Positions 25,535-37,600 of a DNA stretch of 64,000 nt are shown here, piece by piece. How positions within the stretch are numbered: the first letter of the stretch is position 1; each line of letters opens with the position of its first letter. The translations under genes and the position numbers were made by a program. Origin of the DNA: Malurus cyaneus samueli (lineage: Eukaryota > Chordata > Aves > Passeriformes > Maluridae); assembly GCA_009741485.1 (NCBI GenBank), contig CM019217.1, forward strand, positions 34,985,157 to 35,049,156. Direction: 5' to 3'. Under the pieces are notes generated by a model that was given only the letters and a program-made list of their open reading frames with translations, made no database searches and was not told the origin of the DNA.

Positions 25535-25550
25535 ATATATATATATATAT
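25535..25550. repeat. (AT)8 microsatellite
   Basis: Eight AT dinucleotides in tandem. Confidence 0.9.
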
Positions 25551-27825
25551 GGCATACAGATGTGTAACATTTTACTTCTTTTAAAAACTTAAAATATTTC
25601 ACAGTGGTAACTCTAGCAGCCAATTCTGTCATAGAAAACAAGATATGCCAGGCAATCAAAGACCCCATTTCCTTACTAAAACATGAACTGTAGAAATTCA
25701 GATACATTTAATTAGAATGTCTGTTTTTACATGTCGACTTTTATGAAGTGGATATCTTGGAAACTTGGAAACTTGCTGAGTGAGATAATGTGAATCAAGA
25801 AAGCAAATTAGGTAAGAATAACATCACAAGACTGTTAGACTAACACTCTACATTAAAGAGTTTTCTGAAATTTTCCTCTATAGTTTAACAGCATTTCCCT
25901 GTCATGCAGACATGGTCGGCTGAAAATTAATCCACAAGCAAGAAAACACCTGTCATCTTCTACCATGGCATTTTCAGAATATCTATCATGTTCAAAAAGA
26001 TCTTGTATCTCTTGGCAAGAGTGATCTTTTCCAAGACATGGCAGATGTCCTGCACGAACTCTACAACATGTCAACACCCTCTGTCAAACTGGGCAATATA
26101 TTTTGCATATTAATATCTCACATAACAGCTATATCATTACCTCTCTGAAATACCTACAAAGGTAAAACCAACTTTCAGACTTTCAATCCAACATACTCAA
26201 ATCAAGAGTCATTCAAAATTAACTCATAGATGTGCCATCAGCAAGCAGTATTTTCTTTGAACAAAGAACCAAAGCTGTGAACATGGAGATAGATTTATGG
26301 TGTGACAGTATTGTCATAAGCTCCCTAAATAGTTCAATATACTTGAGTACCAAATTATTCTGTATGTAAGACACATAGATGACATTTGCATCATCTAAAC
26401 TTAAAATTTGGAATTTCTCAATCCAAAATAAATCAGTAATTATGATTCCCCTATGAAACTGTCTCTGGAACACTCTTAAAATAATGACCTTTCAAAATAT
26501 CCCATGCCATATCAAAATGGGAACCTAAAAATTTATATACTTAGAATTACAGATGAAAGGCAAGATGAACAATGTCAGGGAAAAGAGCACTGCACACAGA
26601 AAAGTACTGCAGAATTTACTTTAAAGTAGCCTTTTTGACAGTGAAAACATGCTATGGATCACCATGAACCATTCTTTCAAAATGTCAGCTAAGCACTTAG
26701 CAGTAAGCAAGAAATTTAGAAAGAATATTAGGAATTATCAGCAAATTCATACAGAAGAAACCAGATGATATTATCCTATTTTATAGCAGTATAGTAGAAT
26801 TCGAAATGTCTAGGCAAGCCCAACAGAGAATATCAGAATTGTTATTTTTGAGTCGACTATAAACTCTTACAGACTTCTCACTGACTGCTTGGAGTTTGTG
26901 GGATCCATTAGAGCTTATTGTTTCCTCTACTTTTTCTGTAGTCAGCTATAGTTGGCTACCTTTAGAGATATGATACCAGTTTACAAGAAGTTTTGATCTA
27001 TTCTCATGTTTTACCTTCCTTCTTCATGGTTAATCAGTATTTCAGATTGGAGGGTAAAACTCCACATTGAAGTGATGACAAAATGACTGTTATTTGTTTA
27101 GGTAGATAACAAGAATAAAGAAGTTCTCATAATGTACATGTTTGAAAGTCTGGCCTTTACAAATAATAAAAAATTAGTTTGGAAAGTTTCAACACACACA
27201 CCTAGCTATTTGTTTCAAAATCTTACAGTCAATTCTCACAAAGCCTCAAACCTTTTTGCAAAAGGCAGATTATTAAAAAATATGAATGATAAGTCAAGTC
27301 TTTATCGTAAACATTCTCTTTTGTACAGTGATGTTTAAGAAATATGATCATTAGTACGTAGTACTCTTGTAATTAAACACTGCTGTGTAGCTATAAAAAA
27401 ATTACAATATACTCAGGGTTTTTTTATTAATTAGTTTCTGAACATACACAGTAGTTAAGGCACAACACACATTTATTGACCTAAAATTTCCACAGCTGAA
27501 CCCACTGACATAGATTGTTCAAAATTATTAGCATAATATCCCAAAACTCACAACTGAAAGCTGTTCAGTTTTACTTAGCTGGTTTGTTGGATATTTCTTG
27601 ATAAGAATTTACGATTAATATTTTACAAAGTATTTAGGGACATGGTTTTCAATTTGAGCTTGACAATTTTCAGTTTGTAAATTTCTGTAAGGTTTGTATA
27701 ATTTTTTGTAAAGTTTGTCCTGACTTTGAAATGTAGGAAAAAACTAGAATTTCTTCTGTAGTAATTGGCTGTCATATTTATTAACTGCTATTTGGGTTTG
27801 ATTTGTTAAAAATTCATGTCACAGT

Positions 27826-28240
27826 TTGAAATGGCTCTGTCTGTGCATGACTTACTGGTCCTGCTCAGCCTCATCAGGAGCCTCACCCCCTGTCTCCTGC
27901 CAATGTGCCAAATACCCCATTTCAGCTCAGCCTGGAGGATTTCCTGCCCCCTCAGTGGACCTCATTCCTAAATTGTGGGTCTTTGTATCCGGGATGTTCC
28001 TGTCAGGAGCCTTTGCATCTTGCCCTGTCTTTGGCCCCATTGTCTTTTTCTCCCTGGATTCCTTTTTCTTCCAGGAACCTCATGCACCATTTGCTGTATC
28101 AGGGTCTGGGCCAGCCTTGACCCCCAATTTCTCTTTCTCAGGGAGCAGCCAGCCCTCAATGCTCCCTGGCACTGTCAGAAGACTGGAATGCAAAGGACTT
28201 GGATGCATATGTTGCCAGAATTCTTTTTCTAGGTGATGAC
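27826..28240. other. GC- and pyrimidine-rich block of unknown origin
   Basis: About 415 bp rich in CCTG, CCC and CTTTTTC text stands out sharply from AT-rich flanks. Overlapping open frames exist on both strands (plus 27826-28236, 27905-28120 and 27975-28232; minus 27968-28159), which reflects scarce stop codons in C-rich DNA rather than coding. No splice-bounded exon, LTR termini or known domain is visible. It may be an unclassified repeat or a CpG-depleted former island. Confidence 0.3.
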
Positions 28241-29799
28241 CCAGGTATTGAAAGAGGATTAAACCCAGTCTGAGAAGTATTTGTATTTTATATTTTCAGT
28301 TTTTTCTAGTTTGGCTTCTAAGTCCAATCGTGGATTTAACAAACTTCTCTCTTGATCTTAATTTGAAAAAATAAATCACTATCAAATAAAGGGCACCAGG
28401 TTAACCACGGACTTATGTTCACCTCGATGTGTTTACTTTCAGCAGAGATTTTGTACTAATATGTACTCAATAGTGCAGAATACACATGCACTGAAAATAT
28501 GCAATCATATTCAAATATTAAACTACCTGAAGTTCTTGAAAAAATGTTTAGCATGTAAATGTGTATTTAGGGTTTTTTTTTTGCAAACCATGATACACAT
28601 AGAAAATTATATTATTGTATCCATATTCCAGAAAATCCTAGTGTCAGCATTTTCTCTTTTTTGTCTAGAAAATTTCTTTTTCAATTCCTATTGCATTTTA
28701 ATTCTCTCCTGAAGGAATTTCTCTCAAGATTATTTTAATTCTGCTTTTGATTTAGCAAGTTCTACAAATCCGTCACAATCCCTGTGGTTGATACTTACCC
28801 TTATAATTCTACACTTTACAATAAACAATAGAAACATTTCTTTATTGCAGATACTGAATGCACACAAGTTCAGAGCATGGAGATGGAAAAACAGCTCTTC
28901 CAGCATGTTTTTTAGGTAGCTCGTGTTGTTCTCTAAAACAGCATTTTTGCCTATCTTCAAAGTCAAATGTGAGCAAAGCAGCTTTTACTTTGTGTCTTTC
29001 ATATGATTCAGGCTGTAGTCTCTGTTGTTAGGCAGGTAAGCCAGTTTCTTCAACCTTTACCTGGTCTAATCCAACAGTAACAGCAGAATATTTTAACTCA
29101 CCATCCTAATTACACAGAGCCTGATTTTAGTCCATTGTTCATTTTATTACTATTGTTTGTATACAACATACTTATCCCCATTAATATAGCCAGAAAGATT
29201 TCCTGTGCTTATAAAACATAAAATTGAGTAAATTTGTCTGCATCTTTCCGATAATGTCATGAACCCAATTAACCCTCCATGCAAAAAGGAGGGAGAAAAT
29301 CATTCTGGATATTAAGTATTATTTGAATTTCTCTTTCTTGCTTAAAAAACTAGTCTCATTATTTCAACAGTAAGGCTTTGTTTACCTTTCATTGTGTAGA
29401 TATCTACCTCCATCAGCAGCTGCTGAAGGACTACAAAAAAAAAAAAACCACCAGTATTTTAATTCCACACTTATACAAGTATTTAACAAATTCTCTCTAT
29501 AGAATTATCCAGACTGCACCTTTCTCTAAAGATGAGGCTTTTTTCATTCAACCTCTGCCACTTATTTTTCCAACTATCAGTGAGATGTCATATAATCTAC
29601 TGCCAGGTTCTGAAAAAAGAAAAATCAGTGGGACAAATTTTTGGTTTAATACTATTAGGAAATCTTTATTGATACTAACAAATTTAATTATCTTCTCCCC
29701 AAATAGAATAATAAAATTAAAAAAAAACCAAAAACATACTAAATGTGATTGGAAGAAAGGAACACCAACAGGCCCATAGGCAGCTGGAAAAGAAATATA

Positions 29800-30209
29800 A
29801 AGATAATCAGAGGGTGGGAGGATTTCTCCTGTGAAGGCAGGCTGAGGGAGTTGGGGCTGTTCAGCCTGGAGAAGAGAAGGCTCGGGCAGGACTTTGTTGT
29901 GGCATTTCAATACTTAAAAGGAGCTTATTAAAATGATGGAGACAAACATTTTAGCTCAGCCTATTGTAATAGGATAAGGGTTAAAGATTTTAAATGAAAA
30001 GAGTGTTGATTTAGCTAAGATATAAGAAAAAAGTTTCTTACAATGAGGGTGATAAACCACTGGGACAGTCTGTCCAGACAGATGGTAGATGCCCCATCCT
30101 TGGAATAGTTTGGACTGGGCTTTGAGCAGCCTGATCTAATTGAAGATTGCAGGGGGGTTAGACCTTAAAAGTCCCCTACAACCCAAACCATTCCATGATT
30201 TTATATGAC
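29800..30209 (+). mobile_element. CR1 LINE 3' end with tail
   Basis: The typical CR1 3' region is clear: GGCTGAGGGAGTTGGGGCTG and TTCAGCCTGGAGAAGAGAAG, then TTGTGGCATTTCAATACTTAA. It continues through GGTAGATGCCCCATCC and GCAGCCTGATCTAATTGAAG, and ends ACAACCCAAACCATTCCATGATTTTATATGA. A small segment between TTGAAGAT and TGCAGGGGGGTTAG is missing relative to the CR1 sequence I remember. 5'-truncated, without coding capacity. Confidence 0.9.
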
Positions 30210-30837
30210 AAAGAACCCAAATAAATTTCCATCACTATGACAGGTGCTGTTTGCTGAAACATATCTAGCAGCATTCACATTTAAGAAGAATTACTTGCCT
30301 GAGTGCATAAGAATCTGGTTTTACTTGCATAAATGAGTAGAAGTATTTAAAATTCTTAAAAATCCAGGACTTTTTTGTTTGTAAACATGCATTTAGCAAT
30401 TATCAATGACCCAGACCTTATGAGTAGTAACAACTTCAGTTAAATGAAACCATTAACTATACTCTTCAAATTGAGTTTCATGGATTTGAATATTCTTACA
30501 CTGTTCCTCAAGCTATAAAATTTTGTTAAACCATGGGAGTACAAAATCCCATAGATCAAGGACAAATGAGCAAAGAATTCTTTTCAAAATTGTTTTTCTA
30601 TTTGATATAAGTTTCTGATTTTAAGTGCAATACTTTAACTCAGAAAGAAAAAAACAAAAAACACCTTCCTTAAAATCAAATTCACTTTCTTAGAAACTGA
30701 CACTAAGGATTGGTGACATTTCAGGGAAAAAATTATTTGCTACTCGTGGTTCACTCTCTTTTGACAGGTTTCTGGTGCAGTTTCTTGGCTTATTTTCACT
30801 TAAAATTCACCGTCCCAAATAAACAAGGTTTTTTGGT
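30210..30837. other. AT-rich non-coding DNA
   Basis: No recognisable gene or repeat lies between two CR1 fragments. Confidence 0.55.
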
Positions 30838-31060
30838 CGAGAATCATCAGTGGAATCCCACTCAAATTGTTCAGGGACTCATGTTGCTTAGCATATTCAT
30901 AAATTATCTGGGGAAGATGATGAATTGCAGTGTAAGTCTGCTGATGGTAGTAAATTAGTCCAGGTAGTGAAAATGAAACCTGAGTTCAACACTGTAGAAC
31001 ATTTCATGCTATTGAGTGACCCTGCAGGAAATCTGAAGTTGATAAGTGATGGGCGTGTGG
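30838..31060 (+). mobile_element. Ancient CR1 fragment (RT C-terminal region)
   Basis: CATATTCATAAATTATCTGG (30893-30912) corresponds to the CR1 RT segment normally encoding NIFINDL. It is followed by a decayed copy of the A/YADD region and by ATGCTATTGAGTGACC then GTTGATAAGTG, which follow in order in old CR1 subfamilies. Divergence is greater than in the other copies here. It is broken by stop codons and frameshifts and has no tail. Confidence 0.55.
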
Positions 31061-33648
31061 AGGAAGCTGAGCCCTCAGCTCTGTGTGTGGAACATCACAG
31101 GATTGTTGCAGTAGGCAGGTGCCTCAGGAAGCGAAGTTCAGCCTCCTGCTCAGAGCAAGGGCTGCTCTGAGATCAGAGGTCAACTATGAGATCAGTCACT
31201 CGGACTTACTACTGAGATCATCCAATCATTTTTCTTGCCTATTAGATATTCAAGACAGGATTCACTGCTCTCTTGCTTCTCTTGGGATTCCAGGAGTGTG
31301 CTTCTTCTATCAAACAATGTTGTGTTATTCAAAATTAATGTGTTTGTTCTGTAGTCAAAAGGGTTTGACACAGGAGTGTTTAAAGCAGGTACATGGCAAC
31401 TTTTCCAAATGTTATACAGGACTGGCAGAATTTCATGCCAGTATTTTAATATTTTTATTTTGATATGAGGGAGGGTTTTGTCTTCTTTTTTATAAAATTT
31501 TATCATTCAGTAGCATAAAGCACATATTTGCTACTCGTTTATTTCTTGGAAATACTGTTTATTGCAAAAGAAATGCAAATGTGCATTTCTTTTGCAAGTA
31601 CATTTGAACCCAGTATGCATGGTTGCATGAATTTCTGACAGGTCTCAAATATTAAAGCATTTTTAGGAAACCTTACCTGAAGAAATATCTGTAAGTTAAG
31701 ATTCATAAAAATGGAAAAGCTGAAAGGAGCTTTGATATGATACAAAGTGAAACATTATTGTTTCTGCTTTCAGCAAATATATTGTCATTTTCAGCATCTT
31801 CAATGAAATCGATGCCAATTAATGCTATTGATAACCATATGCATTAAAAATATATAAAAGCAAAATTCACCAGACTTTATATGAAAATAACTGTCTGATG
31901 TATGTCAAATAAAAAAAAAATACTTGAAAATGTGGACTAAATGTTGCTTGGCAACAGAACGTTTGACTAATGCTGGGGGTGTCTATGAGATTTATACAGT
32001 TATTAAAAGTGCTAATTGTAAGTGTAAGGGAAAACATTGCAATAAAATAGGATCACCTCAATAATCATTATTTAAGAGTCCCCCACTCATCTGTTGCTAC
32101 GGAAAAAAATTCCAATAACTGTGAAAATAAAACAACTTTTAAATCACAGTCTATTTCCATTGAGATACAACTGCATTTGTGGAAGGTATTAAGGTGGACA
32201 TTTTAAGATTTTAGAATTTTATTTTCTTTTAGGTTTTAGTTTAATTTGATAATTCAGTTTATAAAAATATCTCAAATAATCCACAAATATTTGCTCCACT
32301 CAGAAGTAGTACAGATAACTTGTCTTCCAAATTACCTAAAAATAAGGAAACTGAATAAATACAATATTTTCTGTTCAGCATTTAATGTAAGATACATTTT
32401 TAGACCCAATATCTACAATTTACATTTAATTTCTAGGCAGAGAGTAAACCGTTGCAATGTTTACATTAATCTAAGAAGGTGGAGGATCACCAATAACTGA
32501 TATAATCACAGGGTGAAGCTCTGTTACAGGTCCAAACCCAAAACAAAACATTTTTAATGGACAATTTAAGTAATTTTAAATTGCCTTAACTAAGATAGCA
32601 GAAAGATTTCAGTACACATTTTTGTAAGACTTTTTATCTACCTTGCCTTCCAGAATTTAAGATAAAATTTTAGCCCTAGGGCACTAGGATAGTTACCTGT
32701 GTAGAACTGCTGAAATTAGAATATTTCTCCTAAAATGCATAATCTAAATTTACCTCCATAACTTTGTGTATTTCAAGCTGACTAGTTGAAATAACTAAAT
32801 AAGATCTAATTTAAAAAGCTAAGAACATTCCCCTTCTTAGAATATTTTAATTAAGGTTAAAAAAAAATCAAAGGTTCCTTTGCAATGAGATTGTGTGTGA
32901 TTTTAGAGTAATGCTTTTCTATGGAATTGCAAGATACATCAAAAGTCAATATGTTTCTACAAATGGTAAAAAAATGCTTTGTATACCATGACATAAATTT
33001 CAGGTGGGTCATACTTGTACACAGTCATTGTTAATGAAGCATTGGCATCAAAAGTTATCTTTGAGTTTGTGCAAGGGAATTTGTTTTGCACTTCTCCATA
33101 TTTCTTCAATATTTGATCATATTTGTTTTGTGCATGTTTTAAGTAGGCAGGGAAAAAAAATATTTAAATGAATTTTTGGAGAACTTAGCAATTCAGGGCT
33201 GAAATAGAAAAGCCAGTCTTTTCTAATGCTACATCATAAATTCTTCTAGAGTGATACATACCTGAGGTAAAGTATTGCAATACCTAGAAGCAGCAAGATC
33301 ACTAAAAGCCAAAATTTTGATTTCATCTCAGATCTTCCTTCTTTCCTATTATAGCTTTATATTAGCCAGTATTCAGTATTATTTTGATGTATTGCAGGTA
33401 TTTTTGATGCCTCAGTAGTTAAGTGACCACATGTAAGTGCATGTATATACAGCAGAACTATCCAGTCACAGATTACATACATCACTCATTCCAATCGCTT
33501 CACTTCCAACAGCAGTGGGGAAATGAAGCCATCACTGGGAAAAGCAATAATCTGAGGATGCAGCAAATATTTTTCTCAAAATACAGAACTTTCTTGTCAT
33601 GTACACTAATCTCTTCTTTCAAAGGAGGAGGGATATTTGGCCTAGGTG
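31061..33648. other. AT-rich non-coding DNA
   Basis: No gene is recognised. The opposed open frames 31083-31463 (plus) and 31192-31506 (minus) have no family resemblance. It contains the perfect hairpin at 31562-31597. Confidence 0.6.
31562..31597. repeat. Perfect inverted repeat, 16-bp arms, 4-nt loop
   Basis: The left arm TTGCAAAAGAAATGCA (31562-31577) and right arm TGCATTTCTTTTGCAA (31582-31597) are exact reverse complements around AATG. The octamer ATGCAAAT (31573-31580), a POU/Oct recognition sequence, spans the left arm and loop. Whether either is functional is not known. Confidence 0.9.
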
Positions 33649-34067
33649 TGTTACCCTCCTCCCTCCTTGGGTCATTTTTCAGACATTTCTAACCCTTCAA
33701 AAGAGCATCTGCCAGCACGATAGTTTAAAAGTGTAATGCAGTTATTTATTGGCTGATGCACACAGAGATATCGAGGATTTAACAAGCTGCTAGACTAGGT
33801 ACTAATATGCACTCTGGCATGATAAGAAACCCAGTCTCCACTGGCCAGGTGGGCACCAGCCCAGAGGGGAAGGGCCAGCTTCCACGGCCCCTGAAACAGA
33901 TCCTTTTTCACTGACCCTTGTTTTCCTCTAGGGTTTTATACCATTTTGTGCTAATGTTCTTCTGCTCGAAACCTTGAGCTACTAATCCCAACAATCCTAC
34001 TCCATTCACGGCTTTGCTTGTGTTATCTTGCGTACCTCTGCTCCACAGAGCTCCTCTCAACTTAACA
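33649..34067 (-). mobile_element. Retroviral 3' LTR on the minus strand
   Basis: Plus-strand edges are TGTTACCCTCC (33649) and CTTAACA (ending 34067), giving TG...CA termini on the minus strand. On that strand a TATA box (TATAAAA, 33934-33940) is followed about 185 bp later by a poly(A) signal (AATAAA, 33745-33750), so U3, R and U5 are in order. The purine stretch AAGGAAAG directly precedes the LTR on the minus strand and fits a polypurine tract, marking this as a 3' LTR rather than a solo LTR. No matching 5' LTR, gag or pol was seen in the window. The plus-strand frame 34028-34582 crosses this element antisense and is not a gene. Confidence 0.7.
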
Positions 34068-34600
34068 CTTTCCTTAGAGGTCTGAGCCAAGGGTATGAAG
34101 CTAAGTCATATCCACTCTCTGTCTTCATGGGTAGCCCAACCCTGTGGAGAGTGAGGAGGCTGCTGCAGAAGGAACCACAGAGAGAGATGGACACAGGCAC
34201 CATGACGAAAGACAGCAGCAAAAGCAGGACTGACCCCAAAAAACTGTTAAACTGCACAGATATCCAACGTGACACCACTTTCATACCAACCAAGTCCTCA
34301 AAACTGTCAGGTCCACACAGCACTCCCCACCTTGCCATCATCTATCCCTACACACACAGTGAATCTCCTTCAAATTCAGGGAAGCTCACAGGCTCAAATC
34401 TGGATTTTAGCCTAGCAGATCTCTTACTGGATTCTATTATTTCTGTTTTCAAATTGTGCACTATAGCACTAGAGATTAAAGTCTGTATGGGAAAACATGG
34501 TTTCATTCCTTTCCCTTCAGAGAAAAGACAGAGAAAATATTTGTGTTCTGTACCTCCCATTTGGAAAAGAAAGACAATTTGAAAGTAGTTACATCTTTTG
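34068..34600 (-). pseudogene. Probable env 3' remnant of an endogenous retrovirus
   Basis: This lies just upstream of the putative polypurine tract and 3' LTR on the minus strand, where env ends. One minus-strand frame (34057-34341, 94 codons) holds a strongly hydrophobic segment at about residues 34-57 followed by Cys and Ser residues and a short tail with basic residues, as in a transmembrane subunit membrane anchor. The neighbouring minus-strand frame 34348-34560 is in a different register, so the gene is broken. No surface-subunit or fusion-peptide motif is recognisable. The assignment rests on position and hydrophobicity, not family-level sequence recognition. It could instead be non-coding proviral DNA. 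Confidence 0.35.
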
Positions 34601-37600
34601 TCCTTCCACCTTTTTTACCTCTAATAGGAAGCAGAGACAGTAACAAATGGAAATTCTTATTTTTTTGGCAGAGTTCTCAGTCGTCTCTGAGATGACTACC
34701 TATCTGGAGTTTCTGCAAGCAGCATAAACATAACACTGTATTTCTGATTAAAAATATTCTGGAGAGCAGTTTATTATCTTCTAGCAAGTTCTACAGTGCC
34801 CACTCTTGAAAACTCCTTTAAGCTTGATCATGAGTTTAGGAGAGGGGAAGTGAATGGATCACATTTCCCAAGGGAGTTTAAAACTGTCACATTAATTCCA
34901 TAGGTAATTTCTATGCTGATTCGCTGTAGCCAATACAGGTGAAAAATGAGCAATGTGCCCCAGATACAATCACTTGTCTGAGAGTCAGAATGCTGTCCAG
35001 AGACTGAGGGAAATTCATGCAGCTATTGTGTTGTTAAATTATGCTCACTAGACAGGGAGCAATTTTGCTTGTTTGCAGGAATATCTAAGACCACAAATGA
35101 AGAACAACAAACAGACCAATTAATTTTCCATACCTTATCCCTTCCCAGTTTTAACAAATGGCAGACACTTCAGACAAAGACAATTGTACAGACAGAACTT
35201 TCCTAGAGGAAGATAGCAAGTTCAGGTCATGTGTTTAGCTCTTTTTACAGGCAATCAAAAAATTATTGTATTACGTTTTATGTACATCCAGTTAGGGTTG
35301 GTTTAGACATAAATAAGTGTTTATTGACTAAATCAATAGTCTTATCCATGTTACTGAGCACATAAAATAGTTACAAGAATAAAATCACTTGTTACGTTAA
35401 CCACTTGCTAAGAATGCTCAGGCTAATCTTTAAACTAATATTGCCTCATTAGGTTATATTCTGATTAAGAAATAGATAGGAACAGAAGGAAGTAATTAAA
35501 AAAAAAAAATTAGTCTTCCATTTCCTTTCCACACTTTAGATTAATTAGAATTTACTACTAAAAGACCCAGACAGTACAATTAAATTTTACAGCAACCATA
35601 TTAAGCTTTTTAAAAACTGAGCTTTGACTTCCCCATAAATCCCAGGGGTACTTACAATCAAATTAGGCTTTGTCATCTGAAATAACAGAATGAGATACAT
35701 AATATGCCACACACTCTCTGGTACAGGAATCCAGCTAATCAAGAGGGTGACCTAGCATATTGCTATTTCAAAAATACAGCAGCAGTACAACACTGCTCAT
35801 ATGTCTGGAAACACCTCTCCACAAGGAAAGTATAAGAGTATAAGTTATTTCATGTGCCTTCTCCTTGACATCAGCACTGAGCTAGACCAGAATCAACATT
35901 ACATGACAAATAAGTTATAGAGTGGATTTTGTGTCTTGTCCCCTTCCAGTTGTAACATGTCTATGATATGGCCAAGTTGCTTCCACATATATTAGGGGCT
36001 AAACAGAATGCAAATAATTTCCCTCCTCTGATGTTTTATTCTGAACTTATTGCCAAAAGCCTGCATTGTGTTTTTAATAGACAGCTCTGCTCTTCATGAA
36101 TACCACAGTTATAATACCACTCTATTTCACAAACAAAATGCAGATTAATATCTTGTTAACAGAATTATTTTAGCAGCCTGGCAAGTGATTCGGCTCAGCT
36201 ATTTTTCTGAGTGTCTTTTGGTTCAACACTGGGTCATTGACCAGACCGGATGAGACAAGTCTGTTTTATTGCTGCTGCTTCATACATAGTGAGCTATAAC
36301 CTCTCTGAAATAAATTCAGAGGGATGCTGGAGTGTATACCAGCCTCTACAGCAGAAAATTCATTAAGAATTTTCTGTGAGTGTTCATGAGAAAATTCATT
36401 AACCCAGAATGATGAGTCCAAGGCAGCGAATAGGAAGCACTCTAAATTCATGTGAAAGCCCGCTCCCCTTTGGGAATTAGGTGACTTCACCTAGTGGTAA
36501 AAATCTTTGCATTTTCCTCCATAAAGGAATAAAAATCAGATATTTCATTTAAAAGTGACCACAAAAAATTGTGGGGATACAAACAACATTCGTCACTTCC
36601 AAACCTGAAAGCTAGAGGTTCTTTGTTTGATGAAGAATTATACACCTCACAGGACAGTAATCTACCTTCCAGGTTAAATTATTTAGGAGTGTTTGAGGAT
36701 GAATACTCTGCTGTTATTCAATTAATGTTTTCTATTGATTAAGCTATTCAGTTAATATTAGCTTAGGCATAGCAGGGTGTGAATGCATATTTTATTAAGC
36801 ATGACAGACCTGTGCTGACCTGCTCATTTCAAGTGACTGTGAGATGTGTCTCAATATGGCCAAAAGTAAAACTTTAAACTTGCCGATGAATGCACAAACA
36901 TTGTAAAGTGACTTCTGCAGTGAATTCTACAACCCTGAAACAAAACATTGGTTCTGGATCAGAAAAAGTACAGAGGGCTACAGAGAGACAGTCTGCATAT
37001 TGAACAATCTCCAAGAAAACAGTCAGGTATTGTAAGCTCTATTTAGGTCCCATTTAGGCATTTACATTTTTATCTGGTTAGCTAGTTGGTTTCTTTGTTT
37101 TGTTTTGGGTCTTGCTTTGTTTTGAGAGGGGGAGCAGAAAAATGTTGCTTTTTCGCTGCTTTTTAAAATTACTGTATTACATGTATTCTTGTGACATTAG
37201 GCATGAAATGTTTCTAGCAAATCAAGTGAATATTATCCAAACTTTTGACACTGTACAATAACACATGTACAGGGCTTATGTCCATAAACCCTACTCATCT
37301 GACTGCCTAGGTACTTCTCTATTTTCTTCAGATTATCAGAAAATAAGCACTCCAGTCCTGTATTCCTTGAACATCAGTTTGCTATGCATGCTTCAGAAGC
37401 AGATTCTTATTGAAGCTGGTTTTGCTGTTAGTGCAAAATAAATAATAACAGGGCATAGCAAATGCAGGTTAATTACCTAAGAGCTGTTAATGTAGATTTC
37501 TTACAAAGTTCTTAAACAAGGATGTTTTCTCGCAATTTGGGTGTTAAATATTTTAAAGACAGACTGTTGCAAAGAAACTGTTCCAGTGCTGACAGTGGCT

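Larger units (their letters stand above)
23729..29799. other. AT-rich non-coding DNA
   Basis: No exon or dispersed repeat is recognised. It holds a 25-T run (25320-25344), a (TA)8 microsatellite (25535-25550) and a GC-richer block (27826-28240). Confidence 0.6.

Noticed and set aside
27826..28236. 136-codon frame starting MKWLCLC, resembling a signal peptide
   Set aside because: The C-rich block is open in several frames on both strands. There is no domain, no splice context and no repeat of the pattern, so composition explains it.
34028..34582. Longest open frame in the window (184 codons, plus strand)
   Set aside because: It runs antisense to a retroviral 3' LTR and its upstream internal sequence, and shows no domain or plausible protein composition.
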